Source of the DNA: Providencia sp.
Lineage (GTDB): Bacteria; Pseudomonadota; Gammaproteobacteria; Enterobacterales; Enterobacteriaceae
Reading direction: 5' to 3'
Length of the DNA stretch: 64,000 bases
Assembly (NCBI RefSeq): GCF_003533305.1
Contig: NZ_DOEH01000010.1
Location: 239,094 to 303,093, forward strand
The notes below the pieces were generated by a model, which ran no database searches, had not been told where the DNA came from, and saw only the letters and a list, made by a program, of their open reading frames with translations. A program made the translations under genes and the position numbers. This document shows positions 7,917-16,571 of this stretch, piece after piece. Each line of letters begins with the position of its first letter. Position 1 is the first letter of the stretch.

Positions 7917-9050
7917 ATGGGCAATAGCCTTCATTATGTGAGCGAACACATCAGTTATATCGCAACAGAATCAACATGGATTGAAAGTAAAGCAATCCAA
8001 CAATTACAAACAACCGCAAATCTACCCGATATGGTTTCAGTGGTTGGAATGCCAGATCTTCACCCAGGACGTGGCTACCCAATCGGGGCAGCATTTTTCT
8101 CTAGCTCGCGCTTTTATCCCGCGTTAGTCGGTAATGACATTGGCTGTGGCATGAGTTTATTTCAAACGGATATTAAAAAATCTAAATTAAATTTAGATAA
8201 ATTAGAGAAGCAACTCACTGAAATGGCTGACCATGCGCCATTGTCTTGGCTAAATGAATATGTTCCTGAGCACATGAAATATCACGATTTTATGGCATCA
8301 CTCAGCTCTATCGGTGGAGGGAATCATTTTGCAGAATTTCAGGTTATTGATGAAATAGTCGACTCTGAATTATTTGCACAAAGTGGTTTAAATAAGCAGC
8401 AGCTATTACTGTTGGTGCACAGTGGCTCCCGAGGTTTGGGGCAATCAATTTTGCGTCAACATGTTGAGCAACATAACCATAGTGGCCTTGATGAGCAATC
8501 TAATGAGGCAAAACACTATCTTCAAGCGCATCAAGATGCGTTATATTTTGCAGAATTAAACAGACAGCTAATTGGTTTACGTATGTTACAACAAGTAAAA
8601 GCAACAGGTGAACTAAGTTTAGATATCAATCATAACTCGGTAGAATCTTGCTGCATTAATGGTATCAATGGCTGGCTTCATCGCAAAGGCGCAACACCAT
8701 CAGATCGTGGATTTGTCATTATCCCAGGTTCTCGAGGTGACTACAGTTACCTAGTCTCGCCAAAAACCAGTGAAGTTAGTCTCAATTCATTGGCTCATGG
8801 TGCAGGACGCAAGTGGATGCGAACCGAATGTAAAGGCCGACTTTCTCATCGTTATACGCCTTTGCAATTGTCACGAACTACACTAGGTAGCCGTGTTATT
8901 TGTGCCAACAAGCAATTAATTTATGAAGAAGCCCCTCAATCTTATAAATCAATAGTAACAGTGATTGATAGCATGATTGATATTGGCATTATTCAAGTAA
9001 TTGCACGCCTCAAGCCTATTGTAACCTATAAAACCAGTGGAGATTGCTAA
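7917..9050 (+). CDS. rtcB2: RtcB2-type RNA ligase (RtcB family, prfH-linked)
   Basis: RtcB-family GTP/Mn-dependent RNA ligase joining 2',3'-cyclic phosphate or 3'-phosphate to 5'-OH ends. With the ATG at 7917 the product is 377 aa. Active-site landmarks are GMPDLHPGRGYPIG (45-58), DIGCGM with Cys77, GGGNH with His137, VHSGSRGLG with His168, DINHN with His239, IIPGSRGDYSY, and HGAGR with His294, the residue guanylylated in RtcB enzymes. The shorter length than E. coli RtcB and linkage to prfH identify the RtcB2 group. The frame also opens at ATG 7869, but neither start has a strong SD and 7917 matches the family N-terminus. It overlaps prfH by one base. Confidence 0.88.
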   Translation: MGNSLHYVSEHISYIATESTWIESKAIQQLQTTANLPDMVSVVGMPDLHPGRGYPIGAAFFSSSRFYPALVGNDIGCGMSLFQTDIKKSKLNLDKLEKQLTEMADHAPLSWLNEYVPEHMKYHDFMASLSSIGGGNHFAEFQVIDEIVDSELFAQSGLNKQQLLLLVHSGSRGLGQSILRQHVEQHNHSGLDEQSNEAKHYLQAHQDALYFAELNRQLIGLRMLQQVKATGELSLDINHNSVESCCINGINGWLHRKGATPSDRGFVIIPGSRGDYSYLVSPKTSEVSLNSLAHGAGRKWMRTECKGRLSHRYTPLQLSRTTLGSRVICANKQLIYEEAPQSYKSIVTVIDSMIDIGIIQVIARLKPIVTYKTSGDC

Positions 9051-9661
9051 TGACATTATTACAATTTTCATCCGCGCAAGGGCCTGAAGAATGCTGTATT
9101 GCGGTAGAGAAAGCACTTGCTTGCTTTTTGCATGATGCAAAGCTTAGCCAAGTAAATGTAGATATCCTTGAATCATTTCCATCAAAGCACGGTTTAAAAT
9201 CCGCTTTGGTTTCATTAAATGGCTCTCAAGCCGAAGCACTAACACAATTATGGTGCGGTACAGTTCAATGGCAATGCCAAAGCCCATTGCGCCCGCGCCA
9301 TAAACGTAAAAATTGGTTCATGACAGTCATGCGCTTTTCGCCAGTTATAGGCATTGAGGAAAGTGAAATTGAATTTGAGTTTATTAAGGCGCAAGGCCCC
9401 GGAGGACAGCATGTGAATAAAACCTGTTCAGCCGTAAGAGCAAAACATATCGCAACAGGTGTTAGCGTCAAAGTACAATCCGAACGCAGTCAACATGCCA
9501 ATAAAAAATTAGCTCGTCAGCTGATTCAGTGGAAATTAAATGAGCATCAATCTCAACAGCTGAGTACATTAGATAAAGAACGTCACAGTTCTCATTATCA
9601 GATTGAAAGAGGAAATGCAGTGATTGTGTTTTCAGGTAGTCAATTTAAGCGGTTAATCTAA
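9050..9661 (+). CDS. prfH: Peptide chain release factor homologue PrfH
   Basis: A 203-aa class-I-release-factor-like protein that keeps the peptidyl-tRNA hydrolysis domain, with GPGGQHVNKTCSAVR (GGQ at 118-120), but lacks the codon-reading superdomain of RF1/RF2. PrfH has been shown to act with RtcB on ribosomes whose decoding-centre 16S rRNA has been cut: PrfH releases the stalled chain and RtcB reseals the RNA. The ATG at 9050 overlaps the rtcB2 TAA (TAATG), with GGAGA upstream; a TTG at 9044 is a less likely start. Translational coupling with rtcB2 is expected. Confidence 0.92.
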   Translation: MTLLQFSSAQGPEECCIAVEKALACFLHDAKLSQVNVDILESFPSKHGLKSALVSLNGSQAEALTQLWCGTVQWQCQSPLRPRHKRKNWFMTVMRFSPVIGIEESEIEFEFIKAQGPGGQHVNKTCSAVRAKHIATGVSVKVQSERSQHANKKLARQLIQWKLNEHQSQQLSTLDKERHSSHYQIERGNAVIVFSGSQFKRLI

Positions 9662-9667
9662 TTATAA

Positions 9668-9692
9668 CGCCACCTTCGCTAAGAGGGTGGCC
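9668..9692 (+). terminator. Terminator-like hairpin after prfH
   Basis: GCCACC (9669-9674) pairs with GGTGGC (9686-9691) just after the prfH stop and is followed by CTATTTATATTTA. Confidence 0.6.
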
Positions 9693-9724
9693 TATTTATA
9701 TTTAGAGGTTGATATATTTAAAGA

Positions 9725-10000
9725 TTAATATGATTTAAATGATGTCATACAAACTGCTGGCGAATAGTTTGATATTGGCGTTTTGAAACTATAATCGACA
9801 TCCATAACTGAATTATTTCTATCTAATACAAATGCATTCATATTTTGTATTAAGTTAGCATCATTAGAACCTATTGATACGCTTTCACCAACTTCCTTCT
9901 TACTCAACTTATTAAGTGCATCCATAATTTCATTACTACGTTCAGTAACATTAACATAATTCTGCATTGGGTCACGTCTAATAAAATCAAATCCCTTCAC
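9725..10000 (-). CDS. Hypothetical protein, 91 aa
   Basis: A small soluble-looking protein with no recognised domain. The start is a GTG at 10000 with AAAGGAG at good spacing, which supports a real gene. It has a charged N-terminal half (ALNKLSKKEVGES), no signal peptide or membrane segment, and one Cys (C84) near an aromatic C-terminus (SPAVCMTSFKSY). Base composition is low in GC, like the two genes upstream on the same strand. I cannot assign a function. It may be co-transcribed with the oxygenase upstream, although a GC-rich hairpin separates them. Confidence 0.6.
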   Translation of the reverse strand: MKGFDFIRRDPMQNYVNVTERSNEIMDALNKLSKKEVGESVSIGSNDANLIQNMNAFVLDRNNSVMDVDYSFKTPISNYSPAVCMTSFKSY

Positions 10001-10180
10001 TGTATAACTCCTTTTATTAAAAAATTACATGCAGATGAAAATAAACATTAAAATAAATATATTAAAATATCAATTTCAAATAGATAAATTAACTTTAATT
10101 TAAGATTGACTACATTTTATAATAAATTGTAGTTATATAAAAAATATAATTGATATATAAATATTAAAACTTTCATCTTG

Positions 10181-10203
10181 GCCTGCCTCTTTACAGAGGC
10201 GGC
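10181..10203 (-). terminator. GC-rich hairpin after the oxygenase gene
   Basis: GCCTGCCTC and GAGGCGGC form a stem around TTTACA 16 bases beyond the stop of the minus-strand oxygenase gene. The T run after it on the minus strand is poor. Confidence 0.45.
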
Positions 10204-10218
10204 TTACATTGATAAGCG

Positions 10219-10803
10219 TTAGAGCAAACTTTCAGTTAAAAACCAACCAGCTATACTTTCACGCTTTTTTTGGGTAGGTAAGACTTCATGAGGAAAATCT
10301 TCTGACATGAAAAAAATCATTCGTCCACAAAATGGCTCAAGTTTTAGTAACTCATTATCGGCAGAATCATACATCACCAATTCGCCACCATCTCCGCTCT
10401 GCCATGACTCATTCATATACAGCACAGTTGTGATTTTACGTCGTCCTTTTCCTTTATAATTATCAATATGCTTTTTATAAAATGCACCATTAGGATAACA
10501 ACAAAAATGCGTTTCAAAATCACGTAACCCTAAATAAAGCTCACAATTTAGTGCCTGTCTAATGCTATCCATTTGAGCCATATAACTTGCGATAGGATCG
10601 CCCATCTCAGGCTCTAACCAAACAGTTAAGTCACCTCGAATACTTTTATTGTCCTGTAGTGAATCAAGATGACCAATACGGGCATCCTGTAATTTATTTG
10701 GAATACAGTTTTTGATAACTTGAATTTGTGAAGGGTTCAAGAAATCATCCCACACATACCAACCAGATGTGGAAAGTGAATCAATGAGACTATTAATTGA
10801 CAT
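10219..10803 (-). CDS. 2-oxoglutarate/Fe(II) oxygenase, prolyl 4-hydroxylase-like
   Basis: A 194-aa oxygenase with the double-stranded beta-helix iron site: H112 and D114 in FYKKHIDNY, H172 in DFPHEVLP, and R181 in KKRESIAGWF for 2-oxoglutarate binding. Other family landmarks are IRGDLTVWLE, LGLRDFETHFCCYPNGAFY and TTVLYMNESWQSGDGGEL. This pattern resembles the bacterial prolyl hydroxylases related to Pseudomonas PPHD, which hydroxylates a proline of EF-Tu; that target is only a hypothesis here. No convincing SD precedes ATG 10803. It lies between two unrecognised low-GC genes and near rtcB2-prfH. Confidence 0.82.
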   Translation of the reverse strand: MSINSLIDSLSTSGWYVWDDFLNPSQIQVIKNCIPNKLQDARIGHLDSLQDNKSIRGDLTVWLEPEMGDPIASYMAQMDSIRQALNCELYLGLRDFETHFCCYPNGAFYKKHIDNYKGKGRRKITTVLYMNESWQSGDGGELVMYDSADNELLKLEPFCGRMIFFMSEDFPHEVLPTQKKRESIAGWFLTESLL

Positions 10804-11018
10804 GATAAATACAAGGAAGGTGGTTCGGTGTAATTTTATACTTTAAAATAGCAAAAAGTTAAAATTAAAAACTTGAATCTTGATGATTCATCCGTCGTAT
10901 CAAAGTCAATCACTAAAAAGATAGTCAGGTTAATCATAGGGTAAGCAATCAATAATTATTTATCATCACCGAAAATCACGATTAACAAATAAAAATAGTG
11001 CTGATTTTACGACCATGA

Positions 11019-11042
11019 AGGTACTCAAAAAATTGAGCACCT
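11019..11042. terminator. Hairpin between the coiled-coil gene and the oxygenase gene
   Basis: AGGTACTCA and TGAGCACCT pair around AAAAAT, with CATTTTTA following on the plus strand. It lies 33 bases past the stop of the minus-strand coiled-coil gene, so it may end that transcript, although the T run is on the other strand. Confidence 0.4.
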
Positions 11043-11074
11043 CATTTTTAGCCATTAATTGAGATTGAATGATG

Positions 11075-11746
11075 TTAGCAAAATGCTGTTCTTCCTAAAC
11101 CACCACATCCACATTTCCCCATACCATGAGACTTAATGGGTATCTCAACTAAATTTTCAATAACGGAGCTGCCTTCTCGCTCAAGTTGGAAAGCTGCCAT
11201 TTGCTCACTAAGTGTTTGCGAACTCGCTATCTGAGATACTGGCTGGAGCTTAGCTTCTTTGTGCTCTTTATCTATCTGGCTTGTTAATTCTACTATTCTT
11301 ATTAAATTTTGCTTGATCCAATGGTTTTGGTTATTAATATTAATAATATTATCTTTTACTGAATCAGGCATTTCATTTTTTGTTTCATGCGAAATCTTTG
11401 AGATTGAATTTATTATTTTTAAATTTTCATTTATTTTAAAATCATACTCAGAATTTAGCTCTATATTTTCAATAACATTGCTTTCTTTAATTCCAACTAT
11501 TTTACTCATGGAATCGAATACTCTTTGGAATTTTACTTTATGACTCAAAACATCCCTTAACTTACCCTTTAGTTCTTTAACTAATTCTTTTGAAGATGAA
11601 CCATCATTTACATACCCTTTTCCTTTCAATAGCTTAATTTCATTCCTTATTGAATCCTCCGCACTTTTTACTTTTTTCAGCCTCTTTTCTATTGAAAGGC
11701 GCAGTTTTTTTATTTCATTATATTTTGAATCAATTTTAATATTCAT
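11075..11746 (-). CDS. Hypothetical coiled-coil protein with Cys/Gly-rich C-terminal tail
   Basis: A 223-aa protein of unknown family. Residues 1-75 and about 105-165 are Lys/Glu/Ile-rich and likely form coiled coils. The only three cysteines (C212, C214, C223) all lie in the last 12 residues, in the Gly-rich tail GMGKCGCGGLGRTAFC. There is no signal peptide or membrane segment. ATG 11746 has AAGGAA nine bases upstream. GC content is far below the flanking uvrD gene, which suggests acquisition by transfer. Such a tail could bind metal, be lipidated, or be a modified peptide core; none of these is shown. Confidence 0.65.
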   Translation of the reverse strand: MNIKIDSKYNEIKKLRLSIEKRLKKVKSAEDSIRNEIKLLKGKGYVNDGSSSKELVKELKGKLRDVLSHKVKFQRVFDSMSKIVGIKESNVIENIELNSEYDFKINENLKIINSISKISHETKNEMPDSVKDNIININNQNHWIKQNLIRIVELTSQIDKEHKEAKLQPVSQIASSQTLSEQMAAFQLEREGSSVIENLVEIPIKSHGMGKCGCGGLGRTAFC

Positions 11747-11978
11747 ATATTATATTCCTTAGTGTATTTATTATAAAAAACATTTTACAACTAACGAAAA
11801 TGGTACATGAGTTAACAAGCAATAACTAATTTAGTATTCATATATTACAATGAATATAAATTCAATCTCATTATTATAAATAAAATACATTAATTAAAAA
11901 ATAACTATTTCTCGGGTGATTTATAATAAATATCACTATAATAATTATTAGTGATATTTATTATTGATGGTATAAAAT

Positions 11979-14141
11979 TTATATACTCTCTAATCTCGCA
12001 TATGAAGCCACCAGCCACTTAATACCTTGCCCTTGAAAAGCAATTTGTAGACGGCAATGCTCTCCACTACCTTCAAGGTTCACAATAGTGCCTTCACCAA
12101 ATTTAGGGTGCATAACACGTTGACCTAATGCATACCCTGAATCATTTTGGCTTATTGCGGTGCCAAGACGCTGATGATTCACCGGACGCGAAACCGTTGC
12201 TCGTAAACGTACCTCTTCGACACACTCAACAGGCAATTCACCAATAAAACGTGATGGACGGTGATAAACCTCTTTGCCATATAAACGACGGCTTTCTGCA
12301 TAGGTAATGGTTAATTTTACCATAGCACGAGTAATACCCACGTAAGCTAAGCGGCGCTCTTCTTCAAGTCGTCCACTTTCATCCATCGACATTTGGCTTG
12401 GAAACATGCCCTCTTCCATGCCCACAATGAACACAACCGGAAACTCCAAACCTTTTGCTGAGTGCAACGTCATCAATTGTACTGCATCTTGGTTAACATC
12501 TGCTTGGCTTTCACCGGACTCTAAAGCTGCATGAGATAAAAAGGCCTGCAATGGCATTAAATCTAAATCTTCATCTTGATAGCTAAAGTCGCGAGTTGCG
12601 TTAACGAGTTCTTCCAAGTTTTCAATACGCGCCTGCGCTTTTTCACCTTTTTCTTGTTCGTACATCGCACGCAGACCTGAGTCGTTAATCACTCTATCGG
12701 CTTGCACATGCAACGGCATATCTTGAGTTTCCTTGGCTAATGCATCGATAAGCTCTAAAAAACGCTCAATGGCGGCGGCGGCACGCCCACCAAAGACTTG
12801 TTCCCGTAGTAAGTACTCACAACTTTCCCATAAAGTCAGTTGCTGGCTACGGGCGGTTTGGCGAACAGTGTCTAATGTACGATCGCCAATACCCCGGGTC
12901 GGAGTATTAACCACTCGTTCAAAAGAGGCATCATCATTGCGATTTGCAATAAGCCGTAAATAAGAGAGCGCATCTTTAATTTCTTGTCGTTCAAAGAAAC
13001 GTTGACCACCATAAATACGATAAGGCATCGCACTTTGTATTAAGGCTTCTTCTAATACACGAGATTGAGCATTACTACGATACAACATGGCGCAATCTTT
13101 TAAGGCACCACCATTTTCATGCCATTGTTTGATGCGACCCACGACATAGCGGGCTTCATCTAATTCATTAAATGCACAATAAAGAGAGATTGGCTCGCCA
13201 TCACTGCCGTCGGTCCATAAGTTTTTACCCAAGCGGTCGCTGTTATTAGCAATCAACGCATTGGCAGCTTTGAGGATATTATTAGTTGAGCGATAATTTT
13301 GCTCAAGGCGAATAGTTTCAGCCCCCGGAAAATCATTTAAAAAGCGCTGAATATTTTCTACCTGAGCCCCGCGCCAACCATAAATTGACTGATCATCATC
13401 ACCAACAATAATCACTTTGCCGGTATCACCCGCAAGTACACGGATCCACGCATATTGAATACTGTTAGTATCTTGAAACTCATCCACTAAGATATTGGTA
13501 AAGCGTTCACGATAATGCTGCAAAACATGAGGTTTATTTAGCCATAATTCGTGGGCTCGCAATAATAACTCTGCGAAATCCACCAGCCCAGCGCGGTCAC
13601 AAGCTTCTTGATAGGCTTGATAAACTTTCTGCCAAGTCGCCTCTATAGGATTACCGTAACTTTCAATATGTTGAGGACGTAATCCTTCATCTTTTTTACC
13701 GTTGATGTACCACATACCTTGACGTGGCGGCCATTGTTTCTCATCGAGATTTAACGCTTTTAATAAACGGCGAATTAAACGGTATTGGTCATCACTGTCT
13801 AAAATTTGGAAATCTTGTGGCAGGCCGGCATCCATATAATGTTGACGCAATAAACGGTGCGCCAAGCCATGGAATGTACCAATCCACATACCGCCTTCAC
13901 TGGTACCAATCAATTGCGTTATACGATGGCGCATTTCTGCCGCCGCTTTATTGGTAAAGGTCACTGCCATAATGGAATATGGAGACGCATTCTCAACCGA
14001 CATTAGCCAAGCAATTCGATGTACCAGCACGCGCGTTTTACCGCTACCCGCCCCTGCGAGTACCAGTAAATTGGTGCGCGGTGCGGCAACCGCTTCGCGC
14101 TGTTTGTCATTAAGACCTTCGAGCAAATAAGAGACGTCCAT
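11979..14141 (-). CDS. uvrD: DNA helicase II (UvrD)
   Basis: Superfamily 1A 3'-5' helicase for nucleotide excision and mismatch repair, 720 aa as in E. coli. Visible motifs include [14 protein letters not shown] (Walker A), [11 protein letters not shown] (Ia), LVDEFQDTNSIQ (II), [13 protein letters not shown] (III), LEQNYRS (IV) and the C-terminal Tudor-like segment HPKFGEGTIVNLEGSGE. The upstream in-frame ATG at 14150 is passed over because E. coli UvrD begins at MDVSYLL, here 14141. It follows the yigB operon but has its own LexA box and a leader hairpin. Confidence 0.97.
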   Translation of the reverse strand: MDVSYLLEGLNDKQREAVAAPRTNLLVLAGAGSGKTRVLVHRIAWLMSVENASPYSIMAVTFTNKAAAEMRHRITQLIGTSEGGMWIGTFHGLAHRLLRQHYMDAGLPQDFQILDSDDQYRLIRRLLKALNLDEKQWPPRQGMWYINGKKDEGLRPQHIESYGNPIEATWQKVYQAYQEACDRAGLVDFAELLLRAHELWLNKPHVLQHYRERFTNILVDEFQDTNSIQYAWIRVLAGDTGKVIIVGDDDQSIYGWRGAQVENIQRFLNDFPGAETIRLEQNYRSTNNILKAANALIANNSDRLGKNLWTDGSDGEPISLYCAFNELDEARYVVGRIKQWHENGGALKDCAMLYRSNAQSRVLEEALIQSAMPYRIYGGQRFFERQEIKDALSYLRLIANRNDDASFERVVNTPTRGIGDRTLDTVRQTARSQQLTLWESCEYLLREQVFGGRAAAAIERFLELIDALAKETQDMPLHVQADRVINDSGLRAMYEQEKGEKAQARIENLEELVNATRDFSYQDEDLDLMPLQAFLSHAALESGESQADVNQDAVQLMTLHSAKGLEFPVVFIVGMEEGMFPSQMSMDESGRLEEERRLAYVGITRAMVKLTITYAESRRLYGKEVYHRPSRFIGELPVECVEEVRLRATVSRPVNHQRLGTAISQNDSGYALGQRVMHPKFGEGTIVNLEGSGEHCRLQIAFQGQGIKWLVASYARLESI

Positions 14142-14174
14142 AGTTACCATCAGAGCTGAAATACAAGAAATAAA

Positions 14175-14194
14175 ACAGTGGCAATTACCACTGT
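14175..14194 (-). terminator. Hairpin between yigB/LexA box and uvrD
   Basis: ACAGTGG (14175-14181) pairs with CCACTGT (14188-14194); on the minus strand it is followed by TTTTATTTC. It can end the lptM-yigB transcript. Because it lies just downstream of the LexA box it can also attenuate uvrD transcription, as reported for E. coli uvrD. Confidence 0.7.
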
Positions 14195-14206
14195 GTTTTT
14201 ATACAG
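14191..14206 (-). promoter_or_regulatory. LexA (SOS) box upstream of uvrD
   Basis: On the minus strand the 16 bases read CTGTATAAAAACACAG, matching the LexA consensus CTG-N10-CAG with an AT-rich centre. It lies 50 bases upstream of the uvrD start. uvrD is an established SOS gene in E. coli. Confidence 0.85.
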
Positions 14207-14214
14207 AGAATTGA

Positions 14215-14931
14215 TTATACCAGTGACAAGAGAGAAGCCAACTGCGAAATTTCAATATGGGGTAATAAACGAACATCTTTCTCTTTCATCAGTGTTTTAT
14301 TACCGGTATTAATCCAACAAGCCTGCATCCCACTTTTAATCGCGCCTTCAACATCCGTTATCAAGTTATCACCTACATGCAAAATAGCCTGCGGTTCGAT
14401 ATCGAGGCGTTGAGCTGCAAGTCGATACATATCACAAAAAGGTTTTGAACGGCCATCAGGACCCGCTTTTAGTACGAATTGGAAGTAATCGCCAAGTCCG
14501 CACGCTTCTGGCTGTGCATTACCGTTAGTTATTGCCACTAACGGCACTTTTTTTGCCAATAATGCCAAGGTTTCATGGGTAGATTCAGGGATCGTGATTT
14601 GGTTACGCCAGTAAGTGAAATGCGCCATGATGTCATCGGCACCTTTTAGCGCCTCATCTTTGTTATAACCATAATGGCAAAACATCATTTTGGCTGATAA
14701 CCAACGCCAGCGAGTGATATCGTGACACACTTCAGGATCTTGCTCTGCAACAATATGACGAAATGTATACAAGTCGCTGTTATCAAAATGATTAAACCGA
14801 GCGTCGTATTCACGAACAAAACGTAATACTTCCTCTTCCGTTTTATCGATAACAGGATGGTTGTCGTAAAGCGTGTCATCCAAATCAAACGTAATCGCCT
14901 TAATTGGCGACAGTGGTCGGTAAAAATGCAT
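14215..14931 (-). CDS. yigB: YigB, HAD-family FMN/5-amino-6-ribitylaminouracil-phosphate phosphatase
   Basis: A 238-aa haloacid dehalogenase-like hydrolase. HAD motif I is AITFDLDDTLYDN with the nucleophile Asp, motif II is VAITNGNAQPE, and motifs III and IV are RSKPFCDMYR and HVGDNLITDVEGAIKSGM. In E. coli YigB dephosphorylates the riboflavin precursor 5-amino-6-(5-phospho-ribitylamino)uracil and FMN. The ATG overlaps the xerC stop by one base (TAATG), which shows translational coupling as the last gene of lptM-dapF-DUF484-xerC-yigB. Confidence 0.93.
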   Translation of the reverse strand: MHFYRPLSPIKAITFDLDDTLYDNHPVIDKTEEEVLRFVREYDARFNHFDNSDLYTFRHIVAEQDPEVCHDITRWRWLSAKMMFCHYGYNKDEALKGADDIMAHFTYWRNQITIPESTHETLALLAKKVPLVAITNGNAQPEACGLGDYFQFVLKAGPDGRSKPFCDMYRLAAQRLDIEPQAILHVGDNLITDVEGAIKSGMQACWINTGNKTLMKEKDVRLLPHIEISQLASLLSLV

Positions 14932-15866
14932 TAAGATTTCTCCCTTTTTGCTCTTGGATGAGCCACATCATAAACGCTTGCTAGGTGCTGAAAATCAAGA
15001 TGCGTATAGATTTGCGTTGTTGAAAGGTTTGCATGGCCTAAAAGCTCTTGCACCCCACGCAAATTACCACTTGATTCAAGGATATGTGTCGCAAAAGAGT
15101 GGCGTAATTTATGTGGGTTAATATGGCTGTTGATGCCTTGCTTGATCCCCCACTGCTCAAAACGTTTTTGTACATTTCGATTTGAAATTCGTTTACCACT
15201 TTGTGTTGAAATAAAAACAGCCCCATCTTCAGGTTCATACAGCTCACGCATTTCTAGCCAACGCTTAAGCCAACTAACAGCTGTTTTTCCAACTGGAATT
15301 TTTCGCTCTTTACTGCCTTTTCCCATCACCCATATCTCACCTAAATCAAGGTCAAGGTGACGAACATCAAGGCCAACAAGTTCAGATAAACGTAAACCTG
15401 CGCCATACATCACTTCCAACATCGTTCTATCACGCACAACTAGCGGATCGCCACTGTCTATATTAAGTAGTTGAGAAACCTCATCAACATCTAAGTTTTT
15501 AGGCAGTCGTTTTTTACCTTTCGGTGCTTGAATACTTTTAATTGGATTCGCGGGCAATTCACCTTGCTGCACCATCCAATCACAAAAACTTCTCAATGCA
15601 GATAAGCGTAAAGCCATACTCGCCGCTTGCAATCCCATTCGGCGGCTTTTTACCACGATATTACGCCCAATCGCCGTATCCAATTGCTGCCACTGGGTAA
15701 TTTTTAATTCTGTCAGGATCTGCTCAACGACACTGAGCTGGCGACGATAATTAGTTATCGTCACGGGACTGAGTCTACGCTCAACTCGTAAATAACGAAG
15801 GAATGCGTCAACATGAAGAGTCAGCCCTTCTGGCTGAGGAGCTAGAGGCGTTCTATCCATCGGCAT
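14931..15866 (-). CDS. xerC: Site-specific tyrosine recombinase XerC
   Basis: Tyrosine recombinase that acts with XerD at dif to resolve chromosome dimers. The 311-aa product has the N-terminal SAM-like domain (about 20-105) and the catalytic residues R159 (GAGLRLSEL), K183, H252 and R255 (HKLRHSF), H278 (LGHANLS) and nucleophile Y287 (TTQIYTH). ATG 15866 has GAGG five bases upstream. It is slightly longer at the N-terminus than E. coli XerC. It overlaps the DUF484 gene by 25 bases, part of the dapF operon. Confidence 0.97.
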   Translation of the reverse strand: MPMDRTPLAPQPEGLTLHVDAFLRYLRVERRLSPVTITNYRRQLSVVEQILTELKITQWQQLDTAIGRNIVVKSRRMGLQAASMALRLSALRSFCDWMVQQGELPANPIKSIQAPKGKKRLPKNLDVDEVSQLLNIDSGDPLVVRDRTMLEVMYGAGLRLSELVGLDVRHLDLDLGEIWVMGKGSKERKIPVGKTAVSWLKRWLEMRELYEPEDGAVFISTQSGKRISNRNVQKRFEQWGIKQGINSHINPHKLRHSFATHILESSGNLRGVQELLGHANLSTTQIYTHLDFQHLASVYDVAHPRAKREKS

Positions 15867-16546
15867 AATAACCTCGGTAGAATTTGGGCAACTTTTTCCA
15901 GCATGACGGTTCCCATACCATGCTGATAATGTTCACGATCACGGCTCGTAAAGATCACCATGCCAGATTCGCCATGATGACCAAATAAAGAAATGGCGAC
16001 TGAGCCAATGTTGAGACCATCAGGGAGAAGTAATCGAAGTTCAGACCCATTTAAGCCACCAAGATAATTCATCCGATCGCCAAATCGTTGAATTCGGACG
16101 GGCTCAAAGGCGCGACGAGCAATCACTAATTGATGTGCATCTAAAGGAGCAGATAAACGCCAGCAGTCACTAAACAACCGAACAGATGCACCTGAAAGGC
16201 CTAATTTTTTTGCCCAGCGATTTAAAGATAATAACATCCCTTGCAGGCTATTAGCGGATGATAGCTCAATTACTAAAAACAACAGTTCATCAAAGAGTTG
16301 TACGTTCTCATGAGCCTGCTCAACCATAAAGCGGATATCTTGTTCAAGTGCTTTGATTTTCAAACGCTGACGACTCATGACCAGCTCAGGAAGCGAAATC
16401 GCATCTTGTACTACATGTGGAACCTTGATGTGCTCAACAATTTGAGCATTACGGATAAAAAAATACGGATTTTCCTTTAAATATTGCACCACATCATGCT
16501 CATCTAGTTGATGAACACTCTCAGGTACTATCTCAGTCTTATCCAT
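15842..16546 (-). CDS. DUF484 family protein (YigA)
   Basis: A 234-aa protein of the DUF484 family, GAF-like in overall layout. An N-terminal segment ([27 protein letters not shown], about 18-45) precedes a helical linker (45-80) and a GAF-like beta region (about 90-225). The family almost always sits between dapF and xerC, as here; its biochemical role is not established. ATG 16546 has AGAGGG upstream. The 3' end overlaps xerC. Confidence 0.88.
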   Translation of the reverse strand: MDKTEIVPESVHQLDEHDVVQYLKENPYFFIRNAQIVEHIKVPHVVQDAISLPELVMSRQRLKIKALEQDIRFMVEQAHENVQLFDELLFLVIELSSANSLQGMLLSLNRWAKKLGLSGASVRLFSDCWRLSAPLDAHQLVIARRAFEPVRIQRFGDRMNYLGGLNGSELRLLLPDGLNIGSVAISLFGHHGESGMVIFTSRDREHYQHGMGTVMLEKVAQILPRLLCRWIERL

Positions 16547-16571
16547 TATTACCCTCTTTATTTCACCAAGA

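Noticed and set aside
10219..11746. RiPP biosynthetic cluster built on the Cys/Gly-tailed protein and the oxygenase
   Set aside because: Not claimed as a feature: no radical-SAM, YcaO, lanthionine synthetase, protease or exporter gene lies nearby, and the oxygenase looks like an EF-Tu-type prolyl hydroxylase.
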